Assembly: GCA_021200535.1 (NCBI GenBank)
Contig: JAJQGL010000056.1
Span: forward strand, 19,108-53,265
Origin: Clostridiaceae bacterium
GTDB lineage: Bacteria; Bacillota; Clostridia; Lachnospirales; Lachnospiraceae
Direction of reading: 5' to 3'
DNA length: 34,158 bases
In this document: in pieces, positions 23,844 through 32,794 of the stretch
Layout: each line of letters starts with the position of its first letter
How positions within the stretch are numbered: position 1 is the first letter of the stretch
Notes under the pieces: model-generated
Told to the model about the DNA's origin: nothing
The model's input: the letters and a program-made list of their open reading frames with translations, nothing else
The model's database searches: none
Position numbers and translations under genes: made by a program

Positions 23844-24987
23844 TTACAGTCTCCTACAAATCACTTTTTGGTTCTCCCACTTTTTCGCCGCTTCAATGTA
23901 CAAATTTTCCAGAGTTTTAACTTGCTCATTTACATCAAATCCCGCCGCTTTAATTGCTTCTTTTTGTGAAGTTCTTTTATAGCCGTCTTTGTACTTTAAG
24001 ACCTCATCCGCCCATACAGACGGATCTTCATTCAAAGAAATATACTCTATTAAATCTGTCACTTTCGTGGATTTCGGAACACCTTCAAGGCTTGTAATGG
24101 TGTGTAGTCCAGCAGCTTGAGCTTCAACCAGGACATTTCCGAAACCTTCATACTTTGTAGGCAACACAAACACATCCATAGCCTGTAACAAGTCGGGGAC
24201 ATCGGTTCTAATCCCGGTAAATACCGTCTTGTCTTCCACACCATATTCTTTTACCCAACTATGTACTTCCTTTTCCTGCTCTCCCCCGCCAACGATCATC
24301 AAGCGCGCTTTTGAGTATTTTTCGGCCACACACTTGAAAATTCTTATCATAAACTGATAATTCTTCTGATCATGAAACCGGCCGACTATTCCGACCACAA
24401 AATAATCCTCCAGATTCCATAACTTTCTCTGTTCTGCTCTTTTTGCAATATTGAAATCATATTTTTCAACCTGTATAGCATTCGGCAAAACAATGACTTT
24501 GCCTTTCTCAAACGCCTTTTTCCCAAACATATCAATGGCTGCATCATCACTGCAAGCAAGCCAATGCGTGGCAAACAATTTACACAAAACTTTTGCAGGC
24601 GGTGTCAGATATTTCATTTTACCGACTTTTGGGACATACGCCATATGGTTATGAATCATCCGCACTTTAACGCCGCAAATCCATGCCGTAACAAGATGAG
24701 TTAGTCCTTTAACATTCATCCTACTGTGAACTATGTCGTAAGGATTGTCATGAAGGATTTTGTATATGTCGCCGATATTCTTTTTTGAGGCTTACGGTTT
24801 TAGGTGTAACCCTATAAATCTTACACCCAAGCTCCGAAAAGGTTTTTTCCAATTTTCCTTCATATTGACTATGTACGACAATATCGATGTGGACTTTGGT
24901 TTTGTCCATTTTTCTGTAATAATTAAGTAATATATTTTCAACTCCCCCACCATCAAGGCCGGAAAGTATTGTTAATACCTTTACCAT
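23844..24987 (-). pseudogene. GT4 glycosyltransferase split by a one-base frameshift
   Basis: The start is ATG at 24987, seven bases after GAGG. The first frame encodes a typical GT4 N-terminus (V-L-T-I-L-S-G-L-D-G-G-G-V-E) and stops at 24748. The rest (N-I-G-D-I-Y-K-I-L onward, including V-V-G-I-V-G-R-F-H and the E-x7-E type motif Y-E-G-F-G-N-V-L-V-E-A) lies in the next frame down to 23844. The shift maps to a run of six A on the coding strand (24781-24786); five A would restore one 382-aa enzyme. Without correction the two pieces are a donor-site-free N-terminus and an N-truncated C-terminal domain starting M-N-V-K-G-L-T, probably inactive. The acceptor and sugar cannot be inferred. Confidence 0.85.
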
Positions 24988-24996
24988 ATTCATCCC

Positions 24997-26145
24997 TCAT
25001 GCGCTTTGAATAATCTTTTCCAACTCGTTAACTTTATTAATAACCATGAGATGCGTTTCCGCATATCTTTTTCCTATTTTTCCTAAACCGCAGGCATACT
25101 CCTGATTTCTCATCATGAAATTCATCCAGTAGGTCATGTCTGCCTGATTCTTAACTATTACGCCGCCGGGAAGTTGACGAACAACTCCAACGTCTGTTGA
25201 AATGAACGGCAAACCGACAGCAAGTGCTTCTACAATGGTTATCGGATAATATTCATAATTACTCGACATTACACAAGCAAAAGCGTTTTTCGTGTACGCT
25301 GCAATCTGCTCCCTTGGAACAGAAAATTTTATCTGGACATCTCTTTGCCCATATTTACTATCCAACTCCTCTTTCACGTTAATCAGATGGTGATAGTAAC
25401 TATTATCCTGACTTCCAATTAGCAGCAATCCAAAAGCAGTATCCTCGGTCTCATAAAAGGCACGTATCGCCATCTCTTGGTTTTTCCTGTCACAATAATT
25501 GCCAACATAGATAAAATAATTATTCTTTGCGTTATTTGTGTTTTCGGGAATTTCCGCAAAAAACTCGTCCTCACATGCATTTTCTATGACATAATTATGA
25601 TCATAACCGTGGTTCTTGAAGTACCTATAACTGTTATCATTTTCAAAAAGGTGCATGACTGCATCGAATTTTTTTATTTTGCCAAACTGCCTTGTGTAAA
25701 AAAACTTCCATCGAGTATTCCGAAACGCTGTTTTCATCACATCCTTAAGCCCATTTCGCTCACTCAGATGCATTTTGAAATCCGGCATTCCATGAAGGTA
25801 CAACACCTTTTTACACTTAATGTCGTCCATATCATCCAGCAACCAATCGGCAGCAAAAGATTGAAGGCACACTGCTACAAGAGCATCTGCGTTGGAGCAC
25901 TGCTTCTTCACTTCGGAAACATATTCTTTTTTATCTCCACGGTGCCAATAATAGAAATTATATGCATTCACGCGAATGATGTTTACGCCATTATGTGTTT
26001 CACTGTCAGGCACGTCATTCATCTTTGATGTAATAACAACTACTTCATGTCCTTTTTTCGCTAATCCTTCTGCCTGATATTGTGTCACCATTTGTACACC
26101 ATCTGTCTTCGGCCAATAGGTGGCTACTGTAAATACAACTTTCAT
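24997..26145 (-). CDS. GT4-type glycosyltransferase, 382 aa
   Basis: A GT-B fold enzyme. The N-terminal domain opens K-V-V-F-T-V-A-T-Y-W-P-K-T-D-G-V-Q and contains G-H-E-V-V-V-I-T-S; the C-terminal domain has F-I-Y-V-G-N-Y-C-D-R-K-N-Q and the E-x7-E type segment Y-E-Y-Y-P-I-T-I-V-E-A-L-A-V-G-L-P-F-I. It would add one sugar to the lipid-linked repeat unit on the cytoplasmic side. Only a weak GAGGG precedes the ATG at a long distance. It ends ten bases before the next transferase gene starts. Donor and linkage are unknown. Confidence 0.9.
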   Translation of the reverse strand: MKVVFTVATYWPKTDGVQMVTQYQAEGLAKKGHEVVVITSKMNDVPDSETHNGVNIIRVNAYNFYYWHRGDKKEYVSEVKKQCSNADALVAVCLQSFAADWLLDDMDDIKCKKVLYLHGMPDFKMHLSERNGLKDVMKTAFRNTRWKFFYTRQFGKIKKFDAVMHLFENDNSYRYFKNHGYDHNYVIENACEDEFFAEIPENTNNAKNNYFIYVGNYCDRKNQEMAIRAFYETEDTAFGLLLIGSQDNSYYHHLINVKEELDSKYGQRDVQIKFSVPREQIAAYTKNAFACVMSSNYEYYPITIVEALAVGLPFISTDVGVVRQLPGGVIVKNQADMTYWMNFMMRNQEYACGLGKIGKRYAETHLMVINKVNELEKIIQSA

Positions 26146-26163
26146 AGAATATAATCATTCCCT

Positions 26164-26397
26164 CTAATGTTTATGCTTCAAAAGCGCCAAATGTATCCTG
26201 AAAAGAATTATTTTTCTCGAAAATGGATATCTGAAAATCATATCAAAGAGTCTTTTTCTCTTATAGTCTTTTGACTGTTGGCTCTCATCATCAGCACTTC
26301 TAAACTCATTTTCTCTATCCAGTTCAGCTTGGCTGAACTCCTTTTCCAACCGCTTCTCTATGCAATTTCCTTTTATATAGAAATTATCATAATCATC
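26164..26397 (-). pseudogene. Detached C-terminal part of the DUF6625 protein
   Basis: This stretch is in the same frame as the gene ending at 26398 and would continue it for 77 codons if the TAG were sense. It encodes D-D-Y-D-N-F-Y-I-K, a charged helix and a basic end L-F-D-M-I-F-R-Y-P-F-S-R-K. The paralogue at 28280-29332 has a comparable C-terminal extension (K-G-K-M-I-N-I-K-I-H-Q-A-L-L), matching R-I-H-L-A-L-L here. Independent translation is unlikely, as the internal ATG at 26349 has no strong ribosome site. Confidence 0.7.
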
Positions 26398-27150
26398 CTA
26401 TGTAATATGAACAGCGGGTGACTTCCCGGACATATGCAGGTATAAGTATTCATCTGCCATAAGCCCTCGTTTATTATCCTCATAGACTCGGAACAGCTTC
26501 CCATCCTTCATGCAGAAGAATTCCTTACATTTCTCTGTTCCTCTTATATTAAGCCGAGTATTTTCTCTGATGGCATCTGCTATATGTAAATCCTTGTACC
26601 TTGAAATCCCATGCTTTTCTGAAATCCTGTTCATCCCGGTCATTTCATCAAAACCGCAGCTTTCAGTATGTGAGAACACATAATCACTTGAAAAGACACC
26701 GCCGTCTAACCGATATAAATGATTAATCCGCTCACAATTCCGGTATAGAATCAGTGCCCCTCTCTGACCGACAATATCATAATTTTCCAGGATTTCATCT
26801 GTGATTCCTGCCTTGAGATTTCCCCAAAGCATATCCAAATCACACTGTCCCCAAAAATCGTAGCCTTTCAATTCATCCGCAAAAGCCAGCCCGTAAACAG
26901 GCCTATAATCACACAGCTTATATGGCTTTTCAAGTTTGATTTTCTTTCCAAGACATTTACTGATCTTATCCTTCAAATCCGGAAAGCTGATATTATATAC
27001 AAATACATTATCGGGAGCATTTTCAACCTGCTCATCAGTCACAAGCATAAAGTCAAACTTAGGGTTATTTCCGCATGTCCATAGCCACAGATTGAAATAC
27101 TCCGGGAATTTTCCATAATAGCAGCAAATTATCTTAACTTTGTTATTCAT
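26398..27150 (-). CDS. DUF6625-family protein, truncated by TAG
   Basis: The start is ATG at 27150, ten bases after GGAG (an ATG at 27159 is too close). The protein of 250 residues shows family features: V-K-I-I-C-C-Y-Y-G-K-F-P-E, F-D-F-M-L-V-T-D, the D-x-D type Q-C-D-L-D-M-L-W-G-N-L, L-I-L-Y-R-N and the C-terminal E-Y-L-Y-L-H-M-S-G-K. DUF6625 proteins occur in polysaccharide loci and have a GT-A-like arrangement, so they are probably glycosyltransferases. The TAG at 26400-26398 ends the frame just after the core domain. The core may still be functional, since the lost part lies outside the conserved motifs. Confidence 0.8.
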   Translation of the reverse strand: MNNKVKIICCYYGKFPEYFNLWLWTCGNNPKFDFMLVTDEQVENAPDNVFVYNISFPDLKDKISKCLGKKIKLEKPYKLCDYRPVYGLAFADELKGYDFWGQCDLDMLWGNLKAGITDEILENYDIVGQRGALILYRNCERINHLYRLDGGVFSSDYVFSHTESCGFDEMTGMNRISEKHGISRYKDLHIADAIRENTRLNIRGTEKCKEFFCMKDGKLFRVYEDNKRGLMADEYLYLHMSGKSPAVHIT

Positions 27151-27155
27151 TCTCT

Positions 27156-28283
27156 TCATACTCCAACCAACTTCTTATATACCGCAAGAGTATTCTGAGC
27201 GCACTGCTCTTTCGTGAATAGCTGCTTAACGGCCATCTGTCCAGCCTTTGTCATCTCCGCGTTAAAGCTATTATTAATAGTGCCCCGGATTGCTTCAATC
27301 AACGCGTCTTCGTTATCTTTATCAATGCAAGTGACCCATTCCTGCATCTCCTGCCACCCTGGTGTTTTTGTTCTGATTACAGCGCACCCCATAGCAAGCG
27401 CTTCAATGCACACTAAAGGAAATCCTTCATATATAGAAGGCAGAACAAATAAATTTGACACGCCAAATACATTTCGCGGTTCAGAGAATCCCAGAAACTC
27501 TACGTTCAGTGAGTTATCCTTTGCATAGTTCTCTAATTCATCAAAGTATTCCTTGTACTGATCATCTACGGAGCCGGCAATTAGAATTTTAACTTTACTT
27601 TTTTCTTCCAGATTATTAACAGCCTGCAATAGCTTTAACTGCCCCTTGATAGGGCTAATTCTTGACAGCTCACATATAATGTATGGTGTCTTATCTGTAT
27701 CTATATGATATTCTTCATGCAGTGATTTAATTTCCTCTACTGAAAGAGGAGTCAATTTGTCTAAATCTGTTCCATTATTAACCACAAAAACTCTATTCGG
27801 ATTGCATCCATACTCTTCTACCATAAATCTACGTAACTGCTGTGATACAGATATAACCGGGAATTTCATCACACGGCACATGACTTTAAAGAGTTTGCTC
27901 TGTGGAATATCGTCAATATGATTTGTCCAGAGGTATGGGATTCCATTTCTCACCTTCAACAAATGCGCTGCAAATAGAAGTCTCTGGCTGTGGACATGAA
28001 CAATGTCTATCCCTTCTTCTTTTACAATTTTTTGAAGTTGTCTATACGAATTCAGTATCCCCTTTGGGCTCATACCGTCCGACCAAAATGTAGCTTTTGC
28101 ATAGCTCGTTTTTTTTAGCAAACTCAGCGTATCAATGCGCTCTCCCCATTCACATGCAACAACCACTTTTCCTATTTCACTTATGTTTTCATATTCCTTA
28201 CACAGATCAATAATATGCGTACTGACGCCACCTGCTCTATAACTTAAATGATTTAAACAGATTAATATATTATACGTCTTCAT
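27156..28283 (-). CDS. GT4-type glycosyltransferase, 375 aa
   Basis: A GT-B enzyme with N-terminal I-L-I-C-L-N-H-L-S-Y-R-A-G-G-V-S-T-H-I, D-I-V-H-V-H-S-Q-R in the acceptor domain and, in the donor domain, I-S-P-I-K-G-Q and P-S-I-Y-E-G-F-P-L-V-C-I-E-A (E-x7-E). The ATG overlaps the preceding stop codon in ATGA, and GGAGGTGA lies in front, so translation is coupled to the DUF6625 gene. It is complete and probably active, transferring one sugar of unknown identity to the repeat unit. Confidence 0.92.
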   Translation of the reverse strand: MKTYNILICLNHLSYRAGGVSTHIIDLCKEYENISEIGKVVVACEWGERIDTLSLLKKTSYAKATFWSDGMSPKGILNSYRQLQKIVKEEGIDIVHVHSQRLLFAAHLLKVRNGIPYLWTNHIDDIPQSKLFKVMCRVMKFPVISVSQQLRRFMVEEYGCNPNRVFVVNNGTDLDKLTPLSVEEIKSLHEEYHIDTDKTPYIICELSRISPIKGQLKLLQAVNNLEEKSKVKILIAGSVDDQYKEYFDELENYAKDNSLNVEFLGFSEPRNVFGVSNLFVLPSIYEGFPLVCIEALAMGCAVIRTKTPGWQEMQEWVTCIDKDNEDALIEAIRGTINNSFNAEMTKAGQMAVKQLFTKEQCAQNTLAVYKKLVGV

Positions 28284-29332
28284 GCGGTCACCTCCATGAG
28301 ATGACCATATGAGCTATAACCTACTAGCGGTTCATACCCCCCCCCGAAGATTTTCAGCCTATCAGCTAATAAAGCCTGGTGAATTTTTATGTTGATCATT
28401 TTTCCTTTCATACTTAGCCTCATAAATTTCTTTGTCTTAGCCTCTTTTGCTGTTTTCAGTTCGGCATTATCCTCATCTATACTGACAAAGCGATTAAATT
28501 CGCTTATTGTCTCAAGTGAGTATTCTGAATCTCCGAATGCTATAATCTCATCTGACAAGATACAGAATCCTCTTTCAGCTTCTCTATATGATAAATTGCA
28601 TTTCGGCTTCTTTCCTGAAAAATGAAGATAAGCATACTCATCGAAACAAACAGCCCCATTTTTCTCGTATACCCGCTTTAGTCTTCCTTTATCCCAACAG
28701 AAAAACTCCTTACAGGAGTCATATCCTCTTGCTTTGATTCTCATCAGTTCCGGTACAGCATTCGCTATCTTAATATCTGCTGAACCAATATTGTTCTTCT
28801 TCACGATTCTGTCCATTCCGGACATTTCGTCAAAACTGTAGTTTTCCGGATTTTTATATACTGTTTCATATGGAAAAGCGCCACCATTCAGCCTGTATAA
28901 GCGATTGATCCGTTCTGAGTTCCTATATAAAATCAGATGACCATATTTTCCAATCGCATCATAGTTGTTTAACATAGCCTCTGTAATATGATCTGATAAA
29001 TTTCCAAATATCAAATCAACATCACAATGCCCCCAAAATTCATACCCTTCCAGCTTGTCGGCAAGAGCCAAGCCATACAATGGCTTATAATCACATAGCT
29101 TATATGGGTTATCCAGGACACATTCAAATCCGAGTACCCCACTGAACCTGTTCTTTAATTCTCCCATTGGTATTTTCAAAGCTGTGACATTATTAGGCAT
29201 CTTATCGACATCCTGGTCTGTTACAAGCAGGAAATCAAATTCCGGATTGTATTCACAGGAAAGCAGCCACAAATTAAACCATTCGGGCAACTTTCCATAA
29301 TAGCAAACAATTAATTTCACCCGCCTATTCAT
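28280..29332 (-). CDS. DUF6625-family protein with a G9 tract near the 3' end
   Basis: A 350-aa paralogue of the 26398-27150 product. Shared motifs are V-K-L-I-V-C-Y-Y-G-K-L-P-E-W-F-N-L-W, F-L-L-V-T-D, K-P-Y-K-L-C-D-Y, the D-x-D type H-C-D-V-D-L-I-F-G-N-L, L-I-L-Y-R-N-S-E-R-I-N and F-D-E-Y-A-Y-L-H-F-S-G-K-K-P. A GT-A-like glycosyltransferase role is inferred. Nine G in frame encode G-G-G, followed by an 18-residue tail that overlaps the next gene's start. Eight or ten G would end the protein within a few residues of the tract, trimming only the tail. Confidence 0.85.
   Translation of the reverse strand: MNRRVKLIVCYYGKLPEWFNLWLLSCEYNPEFDFLLVTDQDVDKMPNNVTALKIPMGELKNRFSGVLGFECVLDNPYKLCDYKPLYGLALADKLEGYEFWGHCDVDLIFGNLSDHITEAMLNNYDAIGKYGHLILYRNSERINRLYRLNGGAFPYETVYKNPENYSFDEMSGMDRIVKKNNIGSADIKIANAVPELMRIKARGYDSCKEFFCWDKGRLKRVYEKNGAVCFDEYAYLHFSGKKPKCNLSYREAERGFCILSDEIIAFGDSEYSLETISEFNRFVSIDEDNAELKTAKEAKTKKFMRLSMKGKMINIKIHQALLADRLKIFGGGYEPLVGYSSYGHLMEVTA
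28337..28345. repeat. G9 homopolymer (C9 on the plus strand) in the DUF6625 gene
   Basis: Nine G on the coding strand encode G-G-G after K-I-F. In G8 the frame would read on to M-N-R and stop; in G10 it would stop after one residue. Together with the G8 tract at 20745 it is one of the two longest homopolymers noticed in the window. Confidence 0.8.
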
Positions 29333-29348
29333 GACCGCTCCTTTCCAC

Positions 29349-30446
29349 TCAATTCATACCTTTTACGAATTCAATTTCATTCAAATATTTTCGGACAACA
29401 ATCTGCCGATCAAACTCCTTCTCGACCTTTGCCCTGCCTGCGGTTCCCATTGCCATCTTCTGTCCATAAGTCAGACCTATGAACTTCTCCACTTTCTCAA
29501 TTAGATCCTTGCTATCCTGCTGCTTCACAATATAGCCATTCACTCCATCATCAATTACCTCACGGCAACCGCTTCGATTAGTTGTAATAATCGGTCTGGC
29601 GCAGGCAGATGCTTCAAGTAATACATTACTCAATCCCTCTGGGTAGAATGTCGGATGAACAACACAGTGAACTTTCTCATATATCTCCTGCATATTCTTT
29701 ACGAGCCCATGGTATATGACGATGCCTTTTTCCTGCTGTTCTTTCACAATGTCCTCATAGGCTTCTTCGCAATAACCACAGATATGGAACTGCGTATGAG
29801 GGTATTTTCCCTTTATGATTTTCGCCATTTCCAAGTATTGATCAATGCCTTTTTCTTTCATCAGGCGGGCAACAAAGACAAACTCAATTGTATCTTCACC
29901 CGGATACTCTACAGGCAAATAATACTGCAGGTTTACACCAGAACCAGGAAGCATCTTATGTTTTCCAAGAGCCAATCCCTTATTTGTGAAGAACTCTTCA
30001 TTTTCCTTATTTTGAAAGAACACAGTCTGCGCCTTCCTTAATCCATATCGATACAGTGAAAGCGTAATTTTCTGCATCATTCCACCGTTCTCTACTGCCG
30101 AACCCAGTCCAGTGATATTGGCTACATAAGGAACATTTAATGACGCACAAGCCGCACCACCATAAACATTCGGCTTAATTGTGTATGTAAAGACGATATC
30201 CGGCTTTTTCTCTTTTATAATTCTTTTATAAGACTGCATCAGTTTTAAATCCTGAACTGGATTTGTGCCATGCCTCGATATCTCGGTTTTAATAACCTCA
30301 CACCCAAGTGCTTCTATATCAGGAATCATATCTCCTTCCGGCAACGATGCATAAACAGTATGCCCATCTGATATCAAGCACTCTAAAAGTTCTTTTCTGA
30401 ATTTGTAAAGTCCAATATCATTATTGGCTAATATTAAGATACGCAC
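29349..30446 (-). CDS. GT4-type glycosyltransferase (PglA/EpsD-like)
   Basis: A GT-B enzyme opening R-I-L-I-L-A-N-N-D-I-G-L-Y-K-F-R-K-E-L-L, with F-T-Y-T-I-K-P-N-V-Y-G-G and V-A-N-I-T-G-L-G-S-A, the pattern of transferases that add the second sugar to an undecaprenyl-PP-sugar. The donor domain has F-V-A-R-L-M-K-E-K-G-I-D-Q and P-E-G-L-S-N-V-L-L-E-A. The GTG at 30446 is nine bases from GGAG and gives the usual M-R-I-L start; the ATG two codons earlier (30452) is only three bases from it. It overlaps nothing but follows the HAD gene closely and is the first transferase after the initiating enzyme. Confidence 0.9.
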   Translation of the reverse strand: MRILILANNDIGLYKFRKELLECLISDGHTVYASLPEGDMIPDIEALGCEVIKTEISRHGTNPVQDLKLMQSYKRIIKEKKPDIVFTYTIKPNVYGGAACASLNVPYVANITGLGSAVENGGMMQKITLSLYRYGLRKAQTVFFQNKENEEFFTNKGLALGKHKMLPGSGVNLQYYLPVEYPGEDTIEFVFVARLMKEKGIDQYLEMAKIIKGKYPHTQFHICGYCEEAYEDIVKEQQEKGIVIYHGLVKNMQEIYEKVHCVVHPTFYPEGLSNVLLEASACARPIITTNRSGCREVIDDGVNGYIVKQQDSKDLIEKVEKFIGLTYGQKMAMGTAGRAKVEKEFDRQIVVRKYLNEIEFVKGMN

Positions 30447-30460
30447 TGCCATTGTCTCCT

Positions 30461-31093
30461 TCACCAACTGTAATACAGCCCATCCTTATTTCTGAACCAT
30501 ATACACCGCATACCTAACTTCTCTGGTGCTACAAAATCCTTTTTGATGTTGTCACCGACATAACACATTTCTGAATACTCAACATCCAGCTTCTCTTTCA
30601 TCATACGAAACGCTGTGTCATTCGGCTTTCTGTATTCAATACCGCCAAGCTCGTCTGTGATAATAACGTGGTCTACATATTTTTCAATTCCAAGGGCTTC
30701 AATCTTCGCCCTCTGCCCTTCTGGTCTGCCGTCTGTGATAATACCCAACTTATAACCGGCTGCTTTCAGCTGAACTAACATGTCCAACACTCCATCATAT
30801 AGATGAATGTCTGGCTGCTGGAATCGGTAGGCTCTCAAGCATTTCTGCTTCAATTCATCTGTGTAGATTCCTTCATTCTTCAGCACCTCATCAAAGGCTG
30901 ATTTGCCTTTCTCAAATGCCCTCCACAGTTTTCCTTCACAATCCTCAACCTGTGGCAGGATGCCGGCTACCGCATGGTATCCGCTTCGGACATATTTCTT
31001 TTCTCCATAGAGTGTATCGTCAAGATCAAAGATGATGGCTTTCAATCCAGCTATGTATTGATTTACTTCTGTAACCTGGCTAATTTCTATCAT
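30461..31093 (-). CDS. HAD-superfamily hydrolase
   Basis: A 210-aa cytoplasmic phosphatase-type protein. Motif I is F-D-L-D-D-T-L-Y (Asp23 and Asp25), motif II is I-I-T-D-G-R, motif III has Y-R-K-P and motif IV is Y-V-G-D-N. The start ATG at 31093 overlaps the ATP-grasp stop codon (TGATG), and GAAGGG provides the ribosome site; a TTG one codon earlier is less likely. HAD and ATP-grasp genes are found as a pair in several Clostridia capsule loci. A role in dephosphorylating a sugar or amino-acid-like precursor is inferred. Confidence 0.88.
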   Translation of the reverse strand: MIEISQVTEVNQYIAGLKAIIFDLDDTLYGEKKYVRSGYHAVAGILPQVEDCEGKLWRAFEKGKSAFDEVLKNEGIYTDELKQKCLRAYRFQQPDIHLYDGVLDMLVQLKAAGYKLGIITDGRPEGQRAKIEALGIEKYVDHVIITDELGGIEYRKPNDTAFRMMKEKLDVEYSEMCYVGDNIKKDFVAPEKLGMRCIWFRNKDGLYYSW

Positions 31094-32091
31094 CAATTCA
31101 ACCCTTCATCTACACACACGCTCTGGTCGAACCTGCTGTACACGGCACCGTCCTTCGCAGCCTTCGCCGCATACTCAAGCTTCTCACCACACAGCATACG
31201 GATCACAGCCTTTGCGGAATCGGCTCCGGCTTTAATGCTTAGAGGAGCGCCGCCACCAAATCGTGGATTAATTTCTATGTAATAATCGTCACCGGTCACA
31301 TCATCACGGATAAGCTGCACTGTAATCTGACCGCAGGGCTTGAAGTCCTTAATCAGCATCTGCATTTCAGCAATCATGATATCATCCTGCGTGATTCTAG
31401 TTTTCAGAACCTCACCGGCTCTGACAGCAATACGCTCTCTCGGCGTGATGTACACAGGATTTCCTTCATAATCACAGAAGATGTCGATGGTGAATTCCCT
31501 GCCTGAAATGAACGGCTGGATGATGTAGTCGCCTATCTTCTCGGCGTACACTCTTAAATTCTCGATGCTCTTCACTTTATACGCATCAATACTGGAACTG
31601 CCGTCCTTGGGTTTAATGAACGCAGGAAAGCCTACAGTGCCCTTTCTCACTTCTTCTTCATATTTTTCTACCGTGTTGACCGGCAGAGGAGATTTCAACC
31701 CAAGAGAAATGAAATAATCTGCTGTGTAATTCTTGTCTCTACATAATTTGACCTTATCTACAGCACTGATAAGAACCTTAGTGCCTATAGCTTCGAATTT
31801 ATGCTTATTCTCTGCCAAAAGCAGAAGGTCCGTATCAATGGTAGGAATCAAGCAGTCCACACCTGCTTCTTCGCAAATCCGGAGAAGCTGTGGAATGTAC
31901 TGCTTGTCCTTAATTCTGCAAACGATTTTCGTTTCATCGCAAAATTGCAAAGCCGGAGCATCTGTTACTATGTCTGCCCCAATGATCGTCAAATCCACAT
32001 TCAGCTCATTCGCAGCTTTGCGGAATGCCTGCATCAATTCCACACGACGCCCAACGCTGGTAAACAGTATTTTATTACTCTTTTTCTTCAT
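31093..32091 (-). CDS. ATP-grasp carboxylate-amine ligase-like protein
   Basis: A 332-aa protein of the carbamoyl-phosphate-synthase-like ATP-grasp group. The N-terminal pre-ATP-grasp domain has F-T-S-V-G-R-R-V-E-L. The central P-A-F-I-K-P-K-D-G-S-S-S and I-I-Q-P-F-I-S-G-R-E-F-T-I-D bind ATP, and Y-Y-I-E-I-N-P-R-F-G-G-G holds the metal ligands. It would join a carboxylate to an amine, possibly decorating a sugar or making an amino-acid substituent of the polymer. The partner may be the deacetylase product, since an exposed amine would arise there. It begins with GGGAG before the ATG. Confidence 0.88.
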   Translation of the reverse strand: MKKKSNKILFTSVGRRVELMQAFRKAANELNVDLTIIGADIVTDAPALQFCDETKIVCRIKDKQYIPQLLRICEEAGVDCLIPTIDTDLLLLAENKHKFEAIGTKVLISAVDKVKLCRDKNYTADYFISLGLKSPLPVNTVEKYEEEVRKGTVGFPAFIKPKDGSSSIDAYKVKSIENLRVYAEKIGDYIIQPFISGREFTIDIFCDYEGNPVYITPRERIAVRAGEVLKTRITQDDIMIAEMQMLIKDFKPCGQITVQLIRDDVTGDDYYIEINPRFGGGAPLSIKAGADSAKAVIRMLCGEKLEYAAKAAKDGAVYSRFDQSVCVDEGLN

Positions 32092-32122
32092 TTCTGCTCG
32101 CTCCCACTTTTTCGTTCGAGCC

Positions 32123-32785
32123 TTATAACTCTCTCATCACCTGACGTATAACCATAAAACTCTCGGCATTCCTTACACCAACAGTCGAGCCACGAAGCCT
32201 TGATAATGCTTCTATGGCCTCTAGGGAACGTGGGTGTGGGAACTCTTTTATCTGGGTTTCAAAGCACGCCATAGCCCGTTTCTTTATCTCTATAAACTCT
32301 GTAATATCGCAATAGCAATTCGGTTGAAACATATTATCAACCGTTGGTGTGTTCCACTCCGTCTCAGACAAAGTTTCATATGCATAAATCGCGTTAAGCT
32401 GAGGATTTTCAATCGGTCTTAAAGCAACCATTGCGGCCTTTGCAACCTCAGAGTGGTCAATGTGCATATCTCCTTTGTGTGGAATATATGCAATATTAGG
32501 TTTTAATTCCTTTACTATCTTATCGAACCGAGAATTTACCTCTATTGTCGGGGTGTCCTTAATAGCTACCACTGGCAGTTCAAGAAATAGCGTGTCTTTG
32601 ACCCCCAATAGGTTATGTGCCTTAATAGCCTCGTCTTTTATACGTTGTACTAATTCAGGATTACTAAGGAGGCTTGTTGCTTCACAAACATAAACCTCGT
32701 GCCCCGCTTTTGCGTACTTTGCAATTGTTCCACCAACACCTAAAACCTCATCGTCATTATGAGGTGCAAAAACCAATACTCTCAT
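32123..32785 (-). CDS. PIG-L family N-deacetylase
   Basis: A 220-aa zinc hydrolase of the LmbE/PIG-L family. The start is ATG at 32785 after AGGTG; earlier ATG/GTG codons are too close to the site. The metal motif A-P-H-N-D-D-E is at residues 7-13, and H-I-D-H lies in G-D-M-H-I-D-H-S-E. Family members remove the acetyl group from GlcNAc-type sugars. It lies nine bases downstream of the formyltransferase gene; together they could replace N-acetyl with N-formyl on a repeat-unit sugar. Confidence 0.92.
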   Translation of the reverse strand: MRVLVFAPHNDDEVLGVGGTIAKYAKAGHEVYVCEATSLLSNPELVQRIKDEAIKAHNLLGVKDTLFLELPVVAIKDTPTIEVNSRFDKIVKELKPNIAYIPHKGDMHIDHSEVAKAAMVALRPIENPQLNAIYAYETLSETEWNTPTVDNMFQPNCYCDITEFIEIKKRAMACFETQIKEFPHPRSLEAIEALSRLRGSTVGVRNAESFMVIRQVMREL

Positions 32786-32794
32786 ACTCATCAC

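Noticed and set aside
24748-24786. Programmed -1 ribosomal frameshift at the A6-G run of the glycosyltransferase
   Set aside because: The reading register is AAA AAA G, not the A AAA AAG heptamer register, and joining the frames needs a +1 (or -2) shift, so an insertion is simpler.
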